From Spongiibacteraceae bacterium UBA5047 (GTDB taxonomy: Bacteria; Pseudomonadota; Gammaproteobacteria; Pseudomonadales; Spongiibacteraceae): a DNA stretch of 64,000 nucleotides. Each line of letters opens with the position of its first letter. Within the stretch, counting starts at the first letter, position 1. The DNA lies in NCBI GenBank assembly GCA_002415025.1, contig DIBR01000014.1, forward strand, positions 22,292 through 86,291, written 5' to 3'. Made by a program: the position numbers and the translations under genes. The notes beneath the pieces were generated by a model. That model worked only from the letters and a program-made list of their open reading frames with translations, was not told the origin of the DNA and did not search any database. Positions 17,967 through 25,435 of this stretch are shown one piece after another.

Positions 17967-18323
17967 ATGGATAATCAGGACAAAATTGCCGCCGTACACC
18001 GCTACGTTGAAGCTTTCGACCGATCCGACATCAATATCATCAAGGAACTGTACGCCGACGACGCTACAGTAGAAGACCCGGTAGGCACAGACATTCACCA
18101 CGGCATAGACGCTATCGTTGCCTTCTACGAAGGTTCACTGAAGAACGACATCAAACTGCAACTGTCTGGTGACCCGCGCTGCGCCGGCAGTGAAGTTGCC
18201 TTCCCCTTTCAGGTCAATGCCGGTGGCATGACCATAGATGTAATCGACGTATTCAAATTCAACGACGCTGGCAAGGTCATTTCAATGCGTGCCTTCTGGG
18301 GGCCGGACAACGTAAAGAGCTAA
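17967..18323 (+). CDS. Delta5-3-ketosteroid isomerase
   Basis: 118 residues, about the length of the classical Comamonas and Pseudomonas enzymes (125-131). The catalytic trio is visible: Tyr13 (HRYVEAFD), Asp37 in DDATVEDPVG, and Asp94 in TIDVIDVFKF, corresponding to Tyr14, Asp38 and Asp99 of the Comamonas enzyme. The ending GKVISMRAFWG also matches. The enzyme moves the double bond of delta5-3-ketosteroids to the delta4 position in the cytoplasm. A strong ribosome-binding site (AAGGAG) precedes the ATG. It closes the DUF3604 / monooxygenase operon. Many NTF2-fold proteins are annotated only as SnoaL-like, but the full triad makes a true isomerase likely. Confidence 0.85.
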   Translation: MDNQDKIAAVHRYVEAFDRSDINIIKELYADDATVEDPVGTDIHHGIDAIVAFYEGSLKNDIKLQLSGDPRCAGSEVAFPFQVNAGGMTIDVIDVFKFNDAGKVISMRAFWGPDNVKS

Positions 18324-18598
18324 GGCAGCTCTGCTGCATACACCGTATTAAAATACAGTGCGCCCCGCTTGATCAGAATGCTGACCTTCATACCGGGGCG
18401 GCATTCGGCAAGACTGGCAATGATGTAGGTGCCATTCTCCGCCTTGAGAGTCGCGTGGTGTAATTCCGCCGCTCCACCCAGTTGTTCACAGCGCTCTACC
18501 GTGCCACTCATGGTGCGCAAAACCTCACCGCTGCTCGTGAAGGAGAGCGTGGCGTAAAAGCCAAGAAGTAGAAAAATACCGAAGAATACTGTACGCAT
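18320..18598 (-). CDS. Small exported protein of unknown function
   Basis: 92 residues from the ATG at 18598, chosen because AAGG lies 5 bases upstream and the frame begins with a signal or anchor helix (MRTVFFGIFLLLGFYATLSF). The mature part has two cysteines (VERCEQLGG, LAECRPGMK) that could form a disulfide. Not recognised. It follows the amidase gene by 32 bases on the same strand, suggesting cotranscription, and its stop overlaps the ketosteroid isomerase stop by 4 bases in the convergent direction. Confidence 0.6.
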   Translation of the reverse strand: MRTVFFGIFLLLGFYATLSFTSSGEVLRTMSGTVERCEQLGGAAELHHATLKAENGTYIIASLAECRPGMKVSILIKRGALYFNTVYAAELP

Positions 18599-18630
18599 GA
18601 TTACCTTATTGTGTATTCCAACACCCAAGC

Positions 18631-20025
18631 TCAGCGGGGATTAATCGGGGTATCAAGCCCCAGTGCACTTTCTACCATATCGGCAGCATCAAGGCAGAGA
18701 TGATCGCTGAAGCGCGCTCCTGTCAACAACACACCAACAGGCAAACCCTCAACCAGCCCTGCCGGAACACAGGCAGAAGGCAAGCCCAGCGCGTTACCCG
18801 GTGTGACACATCGCGCATGCTGCATTGTCTCAATTGCACGACCAGGTTTTTCAATATCCCAACCAGCGACGAAAGGCAGTTGTGTCCATGTGGGTGAAAG
18901 CAACAGGTCGTATTCACCAAAGAACCTTGCCCACTGGCGGGCCAAGCCTGCCCGTTCCGCCAGTGCCGTTGCATATGATGCCAGGGTTGGTATACCTCGC
19001 TCGCCCCGAAAATCGTTTACAAAGGTCAACGCATCAGCCGAAAACAGTGGCGCAAGCTGCGGCAGCGCAAGCGCAATGTCGTTATCAAGCAAGGCTGCCC
19101 ACAGCGCGACAACTTCCTCAAAGCTCGGGGGCAAGGTTTCGGTCACAATGCATCCTGCGGCTTCAAGGGCAGCCGCCGCCTTTCGCGTCACTGTTGCAAT
19201 GCGGGCATCCACCTCCCCGCCAGGTGGCTCGGCCATCAGCGCAATCCGGAGCGGGCGGTCTACCGTATTGAACGCAGCCGTCACACTGAAGGTATCCCGG
19301 GAGTGAGCGCCTTGCAGAACCTGAAGTCCGAGCCGCACATCAGCGACCCTGCGGGCCATCGGCCCTTCCGAGTTCATCAACTGGAAGCTGATGGCTTCAT
19401 CTTCGATGGGGATAGTGCCTGCGTGCGGTATAACGCCCTGAGTCGGCTTGATCGACGCAATGCCACAACAGGTAGCGGGATTACGCAGTGACCCACCGAC
19501 GTCGTTACCCAGCCCCAAAGGCGACATGCCACTGGCAAGTGCAGCCGCCTCACCGCCCGAAGAACCGCCCGTGGTTCGCGCTGCATTCCAGGGGTTAATG
19601 GTTTGGCCATGCAAGGCGCTATCGGTATGCAAACGAAGCGCGTAGTCCGGCAGATTGGTTCGCCCAACAGGAATGGCTCCTGCGGCCAGAACGCGTTCGA
19701 CTATGGGGGCATTCACAACCGGAACCGCCTCAGCGAACGCAGGCAAGCCGTGAGTGGTCGCCGAGCCTGTGTAGTCGATATTTTCCTTTATTGTAATGGG
19801 CACACCCGCCAGCGGCCCCAACGGCCGGCCGGCTGATACAGCGGCGTCAATATCCGCCGCAGCGTCGAGCGCGCTATCTGCCAATACACAGCTTATGGCG
19901 TTCAAACTGGGGTTAACCTCGGAAATACGATCCAGGTGCGACCTCACAACTTCGGTTGAAGTGAATGTTCCCGCAGCGATTCCTTTCGCCAACTCATTTG
20001 CACTGTATTGCCACAGATGTTTCAT
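18631..20025 (-). CDS. Amidase signature family hydrolase
   Basis: 464 residues. The amidase signature is present: GGSSGGEAAALASGMSPLGLG, with the catalytic serine in NDVGGSLRNPA and the upstream lysine in VPITIKENIDY, giving the Ser-Ser-Lys triad. Length suits the family. Cytoplasmic, no signal peptide. It hydrolyses carboxamides, but it cannot be assigned to a substrate; it is not GatA, because the gatC and gatB genes are absent nearby. GGGACG just upstream of the ATG supports the start. It heads a probable two-gene unit with the small exported protein that follows. Confidence 0.9.
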   Translation of the reverse strand: MKHLWQYSANELAKGIAAGTFTSTEVVRSHLDRISEVNPSLNAISCVLADSALDAAADIDAAVSAGRPLGPLAGVPITIKENIDYTGSATTHGLPAFAEAVPVVNAPIVERVLAAGAIPVGRTNLPDYALRLHTDSALHGQTINPWNAARTTGGSSGGEAAALASGMSPLGLGNDVGGSLRNPATCCGIASIKPTQGVIPHAGTIPIEDEAISFQLMNSEGPMARRVADVRLGLQVLQGAHSRDTFSVTAAFNTVDRPLRIALMAEPPGGEVDARIATVTRKAAAALEAAGCIVTETLPPSFEEVVALWAALLDNDIALALPQLAPLFSADALTFVNDFRGERGIPTLASYATALAERAGLARQWARFFGEYDLLLSPTWTQLPFVAGWDIEKPGRAIETMQHARCVTPGNALGLPSACVPAGLVEGLPVGVLLTGARFSDHLCLDAADMVESALGLDTPINPR

Positions 20026-20446
20026 TGAGACGTCCCATTTTATTTTAATCGCGTCTTTAGGCCGTATTTACAACAGCCGCTTGCCACCGCTAAGCGCGGC
20101 TTTTCGCCGCAGAGCGGGAACGAACTGGAAAACACCGAATGTCAGTCCGATTCCAACCACGGCCATACGCTAGGACATCTGCGCGAGGGCGACTCTGTAA
20201 GGTTTACCTTCCCCCTCTTGCAGTATATGGAATGTCCTTGGGCCTGTAGCATATTCCTCGCTCACCGTCAGCGCCATAAATTCGTTCCACCAGGCTGTTT
20301 CACCGGCCCTCAGTGATTGGCTATGGTGGATGGTTACCGTCCGTAGAGGATGCACAACAGCAACCCGACACCCAGAACAGCGTTTCGAAGCGTGGTTCCT
20401 CTAGCGTCTATACCCTTCCTCAATTCGACCAAAGGTACAAGACCCG
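20026..20446. other. Intergenic stretch with one weak ORF
   Basis: About 420 bases upstream of the amidase. Near 20090-20115 a GC-rich hairpin (GCGGC / GCCGC) could stop minus-strand transcription coming from the accessory genes. The only notable open frame is the 61-codon one at 20170-20355. No attC site, tRNA or clear promoter was recognised. Confidence 0.5.
20170..20355 (-). CDS. Possible small hypothetical protein or gene remnant
   Basis: A 61-codon frame from GTG, with amino-acid composition like a real protein (SEEYATGPRTFHILQEGEGK) and ending YRVALAQMS. It lacks a convincing ribosome-binding site and could be the C-terminal remnant of a larger lost gene. Not recognised. Confidence 0.25.
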   Translation of the reverse strand: MHPLRTVTIHHSQSLRAGETAWWNEFMALTVSEEYATGPRTFHILQEGEGKPYRVALAQMS

Positions 20447-20803
20447 TCAGGCATTCTGGTATATCAAGAACCAAAACATGCCAGCCACCACCCCATTAGA
20501 AAGACCTAATTCGATGAATAAACGCGTGCCAATGCGTTTTGTGGATACCAGATAAACCGAAACAGCAAACGCCCATGATTTCGTGGATGCGCCAAATGCA
20601 AGAAAAGGAACGATAAACTGCGGGTAATTGAACAAATAGAGATAAAGCGAGGCAAAAGCTATGGCAACACCGGCCACAAATATTTTCAAGAACAGATAGT
20701 CTTCCGGACCCGCATCTGATCTGACACTGGAGAATGACTCCGAAATAAGCTTAATGGCCGCGAAGAAATTTAAGGCGGCGCCTACAAGTAATATGTAGTT
20801 CAT
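20447..20803 (-). CDS. Small hypothetical membrane protein
   Basis: 118 residues with about four hydrophobic helices (MNYILLVGAALNFFAAIKLI, LKIFVAGVAIAFASLYLYLF, WAFAVSVYLVSTK, VVAGMFWFLIYQ). The start is supported by a GGAGAGAAGG-type stretch upstream. No family recognised. It lies at the amidase-proximal end of the accessory minus-strand gene series; whether it belongs to the cassette array is unclear, because no attC-like site was seen after it. Confidence 0.6.
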   Translation of the reverse strand: MNYILLVGAALNFFAAIKLISESFSSVRSDAGPEDYLFLKIFVAGVAIAFASLYLYLFNYPQFIVPFLAFGASTKSWAFAVSVYLVSTKRIGTRLFIELGLSNGVVAGMFWFLIYQNA

Positions 20804-20876
20804 GACCTTCTCTCCTTATGCCAATCACCAAAACTTCAGATTAGCGGTTTTTGAAGCGATGCCTGCATTTACAGAA

Positions 20877-20925
20877 GCCAAAATATCGTCAGCGGGGAAA
20901 TGTCGTCCGCCACAATTTGTTGAGC
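20877..20925 (-). other. Degenerate attC-like site after DUF3237 gene (tentative)
   Basis: On the minus strand it reads GCTCAAC, then AAATTGTGGCGG, a short loop, CCCGCTGACG, and ends TTTTGGC. The first box fits RYYYAAC and the GCGG/CCGC stem is in place, but the closing box should begin GTT and does not. The left side resembles the clear site after the DUF3883 gene. It lies 38 bases past the DUF3237 stop. Confidence 0.35.
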
Positions 20926-20962
20926 GCATCCGGAACCGTACAAAGGCAACAAGCACCAATGT

Positions 20963-21418
20963 TCAGGCCGAGTAACAAGTCACCTCAACGGTGCCTTCTA
21001 CAAGATTGACGATACCTGCACCCCAAACGGGCAGCAGATTCACCCATTTGTATTCTTCCGATGAGGTAAAGAGCGTCATATTTACACGAATATCAATGAT
21101 GCCGCCTTCCGGCCTGGGAATACCGACACCGTCTCCCTGGGCGTCAATATTCAACCCGTCGGTGGTGGAAATCGTCTCGTGTATGTGTAGCTCCATTCGG
21201 CCATCGCCTCTCACCCGAAGGTAGTCAACACCGGCAACGGTGCCGTTCAGCCTGGGCCCACTGGCCCGGCCTTCAAATGCAGCATCAAATCTTGCTCCCT
21301 CGGGCGGGGGCGGAATGGTGCCTGACGTTAGCTCACCGAAATCGACTCCATATTCGGTCATGCCGGTAAGATTGAGTTTGATGGTGTAGAGATGTTCATT
21401 GACTTCGATTGTGTTCAT
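20963..21418 (-). CDS. DUF3237 family protein
   Basis: 151 residues from the ATG at 21418, which has GGGGAG 6 bases upstream; a start eight codons further up has no such site. The motifs RLNGTVAGVDYLRVRGDGRMEL and TTDGLNIDAQGDG are the conserved core of DUF3237, a small beta-barrel family of unknown function. Cytoplasmic by sequence. It is one of the single minus-strand accessory genes of the 20.9-25.5 kb region and may be a gene cassette, as a degenerate attC-like sequence follows it. Confidence 0.8.
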   Translation of the reverse strand: MNTIEVNEHLYTIKLNLTGMTEYGVDFGELTSGTIPPPPEGARFDAAFEGRASGPRLNGTVAGVDYLRVRGDGRMELHIHETISTTDGLNIDAQGDGVGIPRPEGGIIDIRVNMTLFTSSEEYKWVNLLPVWGAGIVNLVEGTVEVTCYSA

Positions 21419-21541
21419 GGTAACTCCCCCGGAATGCTGCAAAGGACGCCTACCCCCGCAGCAGGGACCTACAAATAAGCGTTGTTTTTGGCATCCGCAC
21501 CTGTAGGGTGCGTACTACCTTCTTTTTGTTATCGTTATTGC

Positions 21542-21904
21542 TTATTGCTCTGCGTAATGCGCTGACGACCTGAACACCCTGTGGTCTTTGTTGAACTCAA
21601 AGTACTCCGCGCCAATCTTACTGTCATGCCGACTATAATAGATAATAAGGCTATTTACCCCGATCAGCACCTTTATTATCTTAAACGCCAAATCCGGACG
21701 GCGCTCCAACGCTTTGCTCCAGTAAGTCCGCATTGCCTTGTGCCCAACCAAAATACCACTGGGTTCGCCAGCGACAGCGGGGATAAAGGGAGAGGAAAAT
21801 TCAAAATCCTCGGTGTAATGTGAAAGCACAGAATCAAGATCGTGTCTGTTCCAGGCAGACACCCATTCATCCGCGAATTTTTTTGCAAAGCTTGATTCAA
21901 GCAT
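21542..21904 (-). CDS. NTF2-like / SnoaL-fold protein
   Basis: 120 residues from the ATG at 21904; a TTG seven codons upstream is the alternative. The pattern FADEWVSAWNRHDLDSVLSHYTEDFEF, then GHKAMRTYWSKALERRPDL, is the usual opening and middle of small NTF2-fold proteins. Unlike the isomerase at 17967 it lacks that catalytic triad, so no reaction is claimed. Its start lies about 12 bases past a degenerate attC-like site, the spacing expected of a gene cassette. Confidence 0.75.
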   Translation of the reverse strand: MLESSFAKKFADEWVSAWNRHDLDSVLSHYTEDFEFSSPFIPAVAGEPSGILVGHKAMRTYWSKALERRPDLAFKIIKVLIGVNSLIIYYSRHDSKIGAEYFEFNKDHRVFRSSAHYAEQ

Positions 21905-21916
21905 ACGCGTGATCCG

Positions 21917-21972
21917 ACCCACCAAAAGCAGACGCGCCGCTTTTCGCGTCGCACTGCCCTTTATTGTTATGC
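21917..21972 (-). other. Degenerate attC-like site after serine hydrolase gene (tentative)
   Basis: On the minus strand the segment opens GCATAAC and closes GGTGGGT, with a long imperfect stem between (AAAGGGCAG and GACGCG facing CGCGTC and CTGCTTTT). Opening boxes of the GCATAAC kind occur in attC sites; the closing box has GGT where GTT is expected. It starts 7 bases after the hydrolase stop. Confidence 0.4.
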
Positions 21973-21979
21973 TTTCAAT

Positions 21980-23230
21980 CTAATCCTGACCCACATGCTC
22001 GTAAACCAACCCTTCAAATTCGGTTAGCAACGACACGGCCTCTTCGTCGTACAGGGGCATCAACTGAGTCGAAGCCATCGCCACAATTCCATTCTCTCTA
22101 TCGATCCAGAAATAGCTATTGAAAATTCCGGCCCATGACACAGAACCCGCAGGCCTGCCACCGATAGTCGGTGCTTCATGAATTAGAAACCCCAGGCCCC
22201 ATTTAGCAGGCGCTCCGAACCCAAAATCGTAGTCTTTGAGCATAGCGGGCATCGCAGTACGGCCGGGATTAACCTCAAAATCTCCAATTTGATTGTTGAA
22301 CATCTCGGCAACTGATTCTGGTTGCAGCACTCTAGCTCCATCCAATTCACCACCACGGAGTATTGCACGGAGAAATCGCAAATAATCTGAAACAGTGGAG
22401 AAAAGCCCGTGGCCTCCAGTCACAACCGGGGGAGTTGGGGGAGTTGGACTGAATCCAGCTTCAGTCCGGACATGAATTGCAGCAACTCGACTTGAATCAG
22501 CCTCTGGTACTACGTACGCGGTGTCGGACATTTTCAGTGGCTCAAAAATATGCCGTTTGAAATAAACATCAAGCGTCAGCCCCGAGACCCTCTCTACAAT
22601 GACTCCTGCCCAGTCCAGACCAATGCCATATTCCCACCGCGCGCCGGGAGAGAATCCCATAGGCGCCTGCAAACCAGCCAGCCCAGAAAATATGCTCGGA
22701 ACAAGCCCCATTTTAACGCTTTCGAAAGCACGAGAATTTGTGAACTCATACACGAAACCTGAGGTGTGCGTTAGCAGCTGGAATGTAGTTGGAATCGCAG
22801 ATGGCGACTCCAGTGCCATATCGCCATCCTCAGTAAACCCCTTCAGCACCTTAATTTCTGCCAATTCCGGCAGATACTTAGTGATCGGCGAATGAAGATC
22901 GATCAATCCTTTTTCCACCAACTGCAATACAGCCACAGTGGTCACGGGTTTAGTCATCGACGCAATTGCAACAATGGAGTTTGGCGTCATTAGAGTTGCG
23001 TCCTGAGTATTTTTTAACCCTGATGCGCCTATGTATATAGTTCCCTCTCTATTTGCGACTCCAGCAACAATGTTCGGCAAGCGGCCTTCCGCCGTATACG
23101 TCTCGATGACCTTTTCCAGTTTTCCGGATAGCGCGCGGGCAGAACCAGGTTGTCCCTGATCAGCATTGCCCGTGATAGCTAATGTGAGAAGCGCTATAAA
23201 AAAAACACCAACAAAATAATTTTTATTCAC
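21980..23230 (-). CDS. Exported serine hydrolase, class C beta-lactamase / EstB-like family
   Basis: 416 residues from a GTG at 23230 with GGGGAT upstream. A signal peptide covers about residues 1-23. The SxxK motif is SMTK at 91-94 and the tyrosine motif is YGIG from Tyr201; a late HGLF follows (GGHGLFS), giving the layout of the Beta-lactamase (PF00144) family. Members are esterases, D-amino peptidases or beta-lactam hydrolases; most chromosomal ones are esterases. It lies 29 bases past a clear attC site and is followed by a degenerate one, so it may be a captured cassette. The base composition looks richer in A and T than its housekeeping neighbours by eye. Confidence 0.88.
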   Translation of the reverse strand: MNKNYFVGVFFIALLTLAITGNADQGQPGSARALSGKLEKVIETYTAEGRLPNIVAGVANREGTIYIGASGLKNTQDATLMTPNSIVAIASMTKPVTTVAVLQLVEKGLIDLHSPITKYLPELAEIKVLKGFTEDGDMALESPSAIPTTFQLLTHTSGFVYEFTNSRAFESVKMGLVPSIFSGLAGLQAPMGFSPGARWEYGIGLDWAGVIVERVSGLTLDVYFKRHIFEPLKMSDTAYVVPEADSSRVAAIHVRTEAGFSPTPPTPPVVTGGHGLFSTVSDYLRFLRAILRGGELDGARVLQPESVAEMFNNQIGDFEVNPGRTAMPAMLKDYDFGFGAPAKWGLGFLIHEAPTIGGRPAGSVSWAGIFNSYFWIDRENGIVAMASTQLMPLYDEEAVSLLTEFEGLVYEHVGQD

Positions 23231-23258
23231 CGAGCATCCCCATCTAAATTAACTATGA

Positions 23259-23339
23259 ACATAACACCGTGTTAAGCGGCGGCGAGCGTTTGCGAGCAAA
23301 CTGGCGACAGCGAGCTTCCGCTTGAACGCATAGTTAGGC
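23259..23339 (-). other. attC recombination site (81 bp) after thioesterase cassette
   Basis: On the minus strand it opens GCCTAAC, then five bases, then GTTCAAGCGG, and the other half carries CCGCTTAAC before GTTATGT. The two halves pair, leaving the extra C of TTCAAG unpaired, exactly as in the attC of class 1 aadA cassettes (GTTCAAGCC / GGCTTAAC). A variable loop arm of about 30 bases lies between. This is the clearest of the sites. Confidence 0.85.
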
Positions 23340-23351
23340 ATCACCAACGAA

Positions 23352-23780
23352 CTAGAACGCAAACTCGAGACTTGCATGGGCAATCACCTTTCCAGACCCG
23401 ATTAAGGTCGCCTTAGTCTCAGCAAACGCTGATGCTTTGCCGAAGCGAAGGACATTTGACTCGATTCGCAGGTCATCCGAGAGTGCTGGGCGTATAAAGT
23501 GCGTGTGCTGGTAAACCGTGCCCTTGGGTGAACGATCAGAGGTGTGCATCGCGATGGAGGCCACCGTGTCGATCGCCGCCATCATTGCCTGGCCACAAAC
23601 GGCGCCACTAACGAACTGAAGTCGCTCGTGCTGCGGAAGCGTAGCGGAGGCTTTGCCCGGTGCAACGTCAAAGTCGATTAAGCCAAGGTCTTTCACCCAC
23701 GAGGCGAACAGCCAGTCGTAAAACTCCTGAACCGTTTCATTCGTGATCGGGAGTGGGTGGCGAAACGAAGCAGTCGGCAT
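23352..23780 (-). CDS. PaaI-like hotdog-fold thioesterase, gene cassette
   Basis: 142 residues. The segment FVSGAVCGQAMMAAIDTVASIAM matches the central helix region of PaaI/YbgC-type hotdog thioesterases, and GTVYQHTHFIRPALSDDLRIES the following strands. It probably hydrolyses acyl-CoA esters, substrate unknown. No signal peptide. The stop is 12 bases before a clear attC site and the start is 20 bases after another, so the gene fits a cassette exactly. No own promoter was seen. Confidence 0.85.
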   Translation of the reverse strand: MPTASFRHPLPITNETVQEFYDWLFASWVKDLGLIDFDVAPGKASATLPQHERLQFVSGAVCGQAMMAAIDTVASIAMHTSDRSPKGTVYQHTHFIRPALSDDLRIESNVLRFGKASAFAETKATLIGSGKVIAHASLEFAF

Positions 23781-23799
23781 GATGAAGGTTCCTATTGAT

Positions 23800-23862
23800 G
23801 CCCAACGTCGAAACTAAAGGGCTGCCGCGATGCGGCAGTCCCGCTTGAGTGCCTTGGTAGGC
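23800..23862 (-). other. attC-like site (63 bp) after acetyltransferase cassette
   Basis: On the minus strand it opens GCCTACC (one mismatch to RYYYAAC) and closes with a perfect core GTTGGGC. Between are CACTCAAGCGGGA and a strong stem CTGCCGC / GCGGCAG. The CTCAAGCGGG segment corresponds to the GTTCAAGCGG of the better site at 23259-23339. Confidence 0.7.
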
Positions 23863-23883
23863 GCGTGTCTATTCATTTCGAGG

Positions 23884-24528
23884 CTATTTTGGCTCACGCC
23901 ACATCCGCCACAGCGGCGGCGACCCTTTGCCAAGTGTGAACTCTTCAGTGACTTCGAATCCGTGGCGCTCATAAAGCCGGCGGTTGATTGGCGAAGAGGC
24001 CTCCAGATATGCCGGTATAGATTCTTCATCACAGCGTTGCAGGACGGGCGCCAGCAGAGCGGATCCAATTCCCTTTCCCTGCCACTCGGGGTCGACGCCG
24101 GCAAACGGAAGGTAAAAGTGATGTTCCTTCGGATGGTTCGATTCCATAGCGGCGATGGCACGGAGCGTCGGGCCAAGAGACCGACCGAGCGTCATGGCCA
24201 TACCGGGAAGCAACAGGATCTGCCGAAACGCGCTGACCTCCCATCCGCCTGGGGGCAGCCACACAGCGGCTCCTGCCTGCCCGGCGGTTGTGAGGCACTC
24301 GTTCTGATGGAACCACAATTTGCGCAGGAAGAAATGGAAGAAACGCTCAGCGAGCATGAGCCGCCGCCCGTCATCGGGTAAGACCCAGCGCATCGGAGGA
24401 TCGTCGTAAAATGCGCGCGCCAGCACGGCAGCAACTTCGCGAAGTTCGCCAGCGTTGACCTTGCGGACTGATTGCACTTCGTGCTGCTTTCCTTCAGCCG
24501 TCACGGGCGGGGCTTTAATAGTGTTCAT
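23884..24528 (-). CDS. GNAT-family N-acetyltransferase, gene cassette
   Basis: 214 residues. The acetyl-CoA binding motif is FAGVDPEWQGKGIGSALLAPV (Q/RxxGxG/A type), followed by AYLEASSPINRRLYERHGF, the usual closing motif of GNAT proteins. An N-terminal stretch EVAAVLARAFYDDPPMRWVLPD is typical of a puromycin-acetyltransferase-like or yeast-type GNAT group. The substrate is unknown; resistance or small-molecule modification is possible, as for other cassette GNATs. The gene lies between two attC-like sites, with 27 bases from the preceding core box to its ATG. Confidence 0.88.
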   Translation of the reverse strand: MNTIKAPPVTAEGKQHEVQSVRKVNAGELREVAAVLARAFYDDPPMRWVLPDDGRRLMLAERFFHFFLRKLWFHQNECLTTAGQAGAAVWLPPGGWEVSAFRQILLLPGMAMTLGRSLGPTLRAIAAMESNHPKEHHFYLPFAGVDPEWQGKGIGSALLAPVLQRCDEESIPAYLEASSPINRRLYERHGFEVTEEFTLGKGSPPLWRMWREPK

Positions 24529-24554
24529 GATGTGAATGTCGCTCCGTATAAAGT

Positions 24555-24585
24555 GCCTAACGCCCGCTGCAACGATTTGTTAGAT
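24555..24585 (-). other. Short attC-like site (31 bp) after DUF3883 cassette
   Basis: On the minus strand it reads ATCTAAC, then AAATCGTTGCAGCGGGC, then GTTAGGC. Both core boxes fit the consensus, and TCGTTGCAGCGG is the standard left half, but most of the stem-loop is missing. Normal attC sites are at least about 57 bases, so this looks like an internal deletion derivative that may no longer recombine. It begins 1 base after the gene's stop codon. Confidence 0.6.
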
Positions 24586-24586
24586 T

Positions 24587-25435
24587 TCACGCCGGCCTCG
24601 CTATGAACTCAGACGGTTCAAGTATGCACCGATCCTCCACATGCCCATGCAAGGCGAATAGGCGCGGTGATTCCCGGAACCTGAACAGGCGGTATAAGTA
24701 GTACCTTGATGAGTTGTCTCGGGAGAACCGCAATTCATTCGGCGTTACGAAGAAAGGCGTGCTCTTTCCGTACTTCGTGGTCTTGGCCTCAATGAACCGG
24801 TCGGCGCCGTTCTCCTCGAAGGATTTGATGTCGAATCCGGCGGATGGCCCAACTGTTGCTGATACTTGCTCGATGCGTTCAGCAAGGGATTCCTTCCCGG
24901 CTCGGATCAGGCGGGCCTGCTCGAAATTGATGACGAACTGCTCCCCGGCTTCACCGAGGGATTGGTTCCGCGCTTCGCGCTCCAGGTAGTTGACCCCGCC
25001 CGGATTGTAGATTGGTGGGGCTTCGGCAATGGCGGGAGCTTTTCGATCTTCTGGTGCAGGTGGCTCCTCCCAGGCTGACAGAAAATCTTCCACGCTTGGG
25101 ATTGGTGGTGCCGCCTCAGAATCCGACGCGAAAAGTTGCTGAAGCTCGGGATTGCTCTTGAGGTAATCAGCAACTGCCGCCGGGAGAAGCGACCGCTGAT
25201 AGTTGAACCGTGGCTTGTATCCGTCGATGTAAGGAATGCCCATTTCGATCAGGACGGCACTGATGTTTTGGTGCTTCAACTCAACCGATCCGTCGGAGCG
25301 ATTATCCAGCTGCTCCATCAACGCTCGGCGATGCTGGGTCTTGTTGTATTTGCTACCGATCAGTTCCAACTGAAGCATGCGGAAGTAGTCAGCAACAGCT
25401 GCTTCGACCTCGGAATCTGACCAATGGTTAGCCAT
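24587..25435 (-). CDS. DUF3883 domain protein (PD-(D/E)xK nuclease-like), gene cassette
   Basis: 282 residues from the ATG at 25435, which lies 12 bases past a GTTAGAT core box; a GTG further up would lie outside the cassette. The N-terminal part (SDSEVEAAVADYFRMLQLELIG, HRRALMEQL, RSDGSVELKHQNISAVLIEMG) is a helical domain. The C-terminal domain, from about residue 165, has LGEAGEQFVINFE, SAGFDIKSFEENGADRFIEAKTT and PNELRFSRDN, the DUF3883 pattern with nuclease-fold Asp and Glu-x-Lys positions (GFDI, EAK). DUF3883 modules occur in restriction and other defence proteins. A role in phage defence is possible but unproven. Confidence 0.8.
   Translation of the reverse strand: MANHWSDSEVEAAVADYFRMLQLELIGSKYNKTQHRRALMEQLDNRSDGSVELKHQNISAVLIEMGIPYIDGYKPRFNYQRSLLPAAVADYLKSNPELQQLFASDSEAAPPIPSVEDFLSAWEEPPAPEDRKAPAIAEAPPIYNPGGVNYLEREARNQSLGEAGEQFVINFEQARLIRAGKESLAERIEQVSATVGPSAGFDIKSFEENGADRFIEAKTTKYGKSTPFFVTPNELRFSRDNSSRYYLYRLFRFRESPRLFALHGHVEDRCILEPSEFIARPA

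Noticed and set aside
21419..21541. attC site after the NTF2-like gene
   Set aside because: There is a hairpin (GCACC / GGTGC) with outer AATAAGC / GCTTATT arms, but no RYYYAAC and GTTRRRY core boxes in the right places.
21542..21904. Second ketosteroid isomerase
   Set aside because: The NTF2-like fold is shared, but the Tyr/Asp/Asp triad of the enzyme at 17967-18323 is not present.
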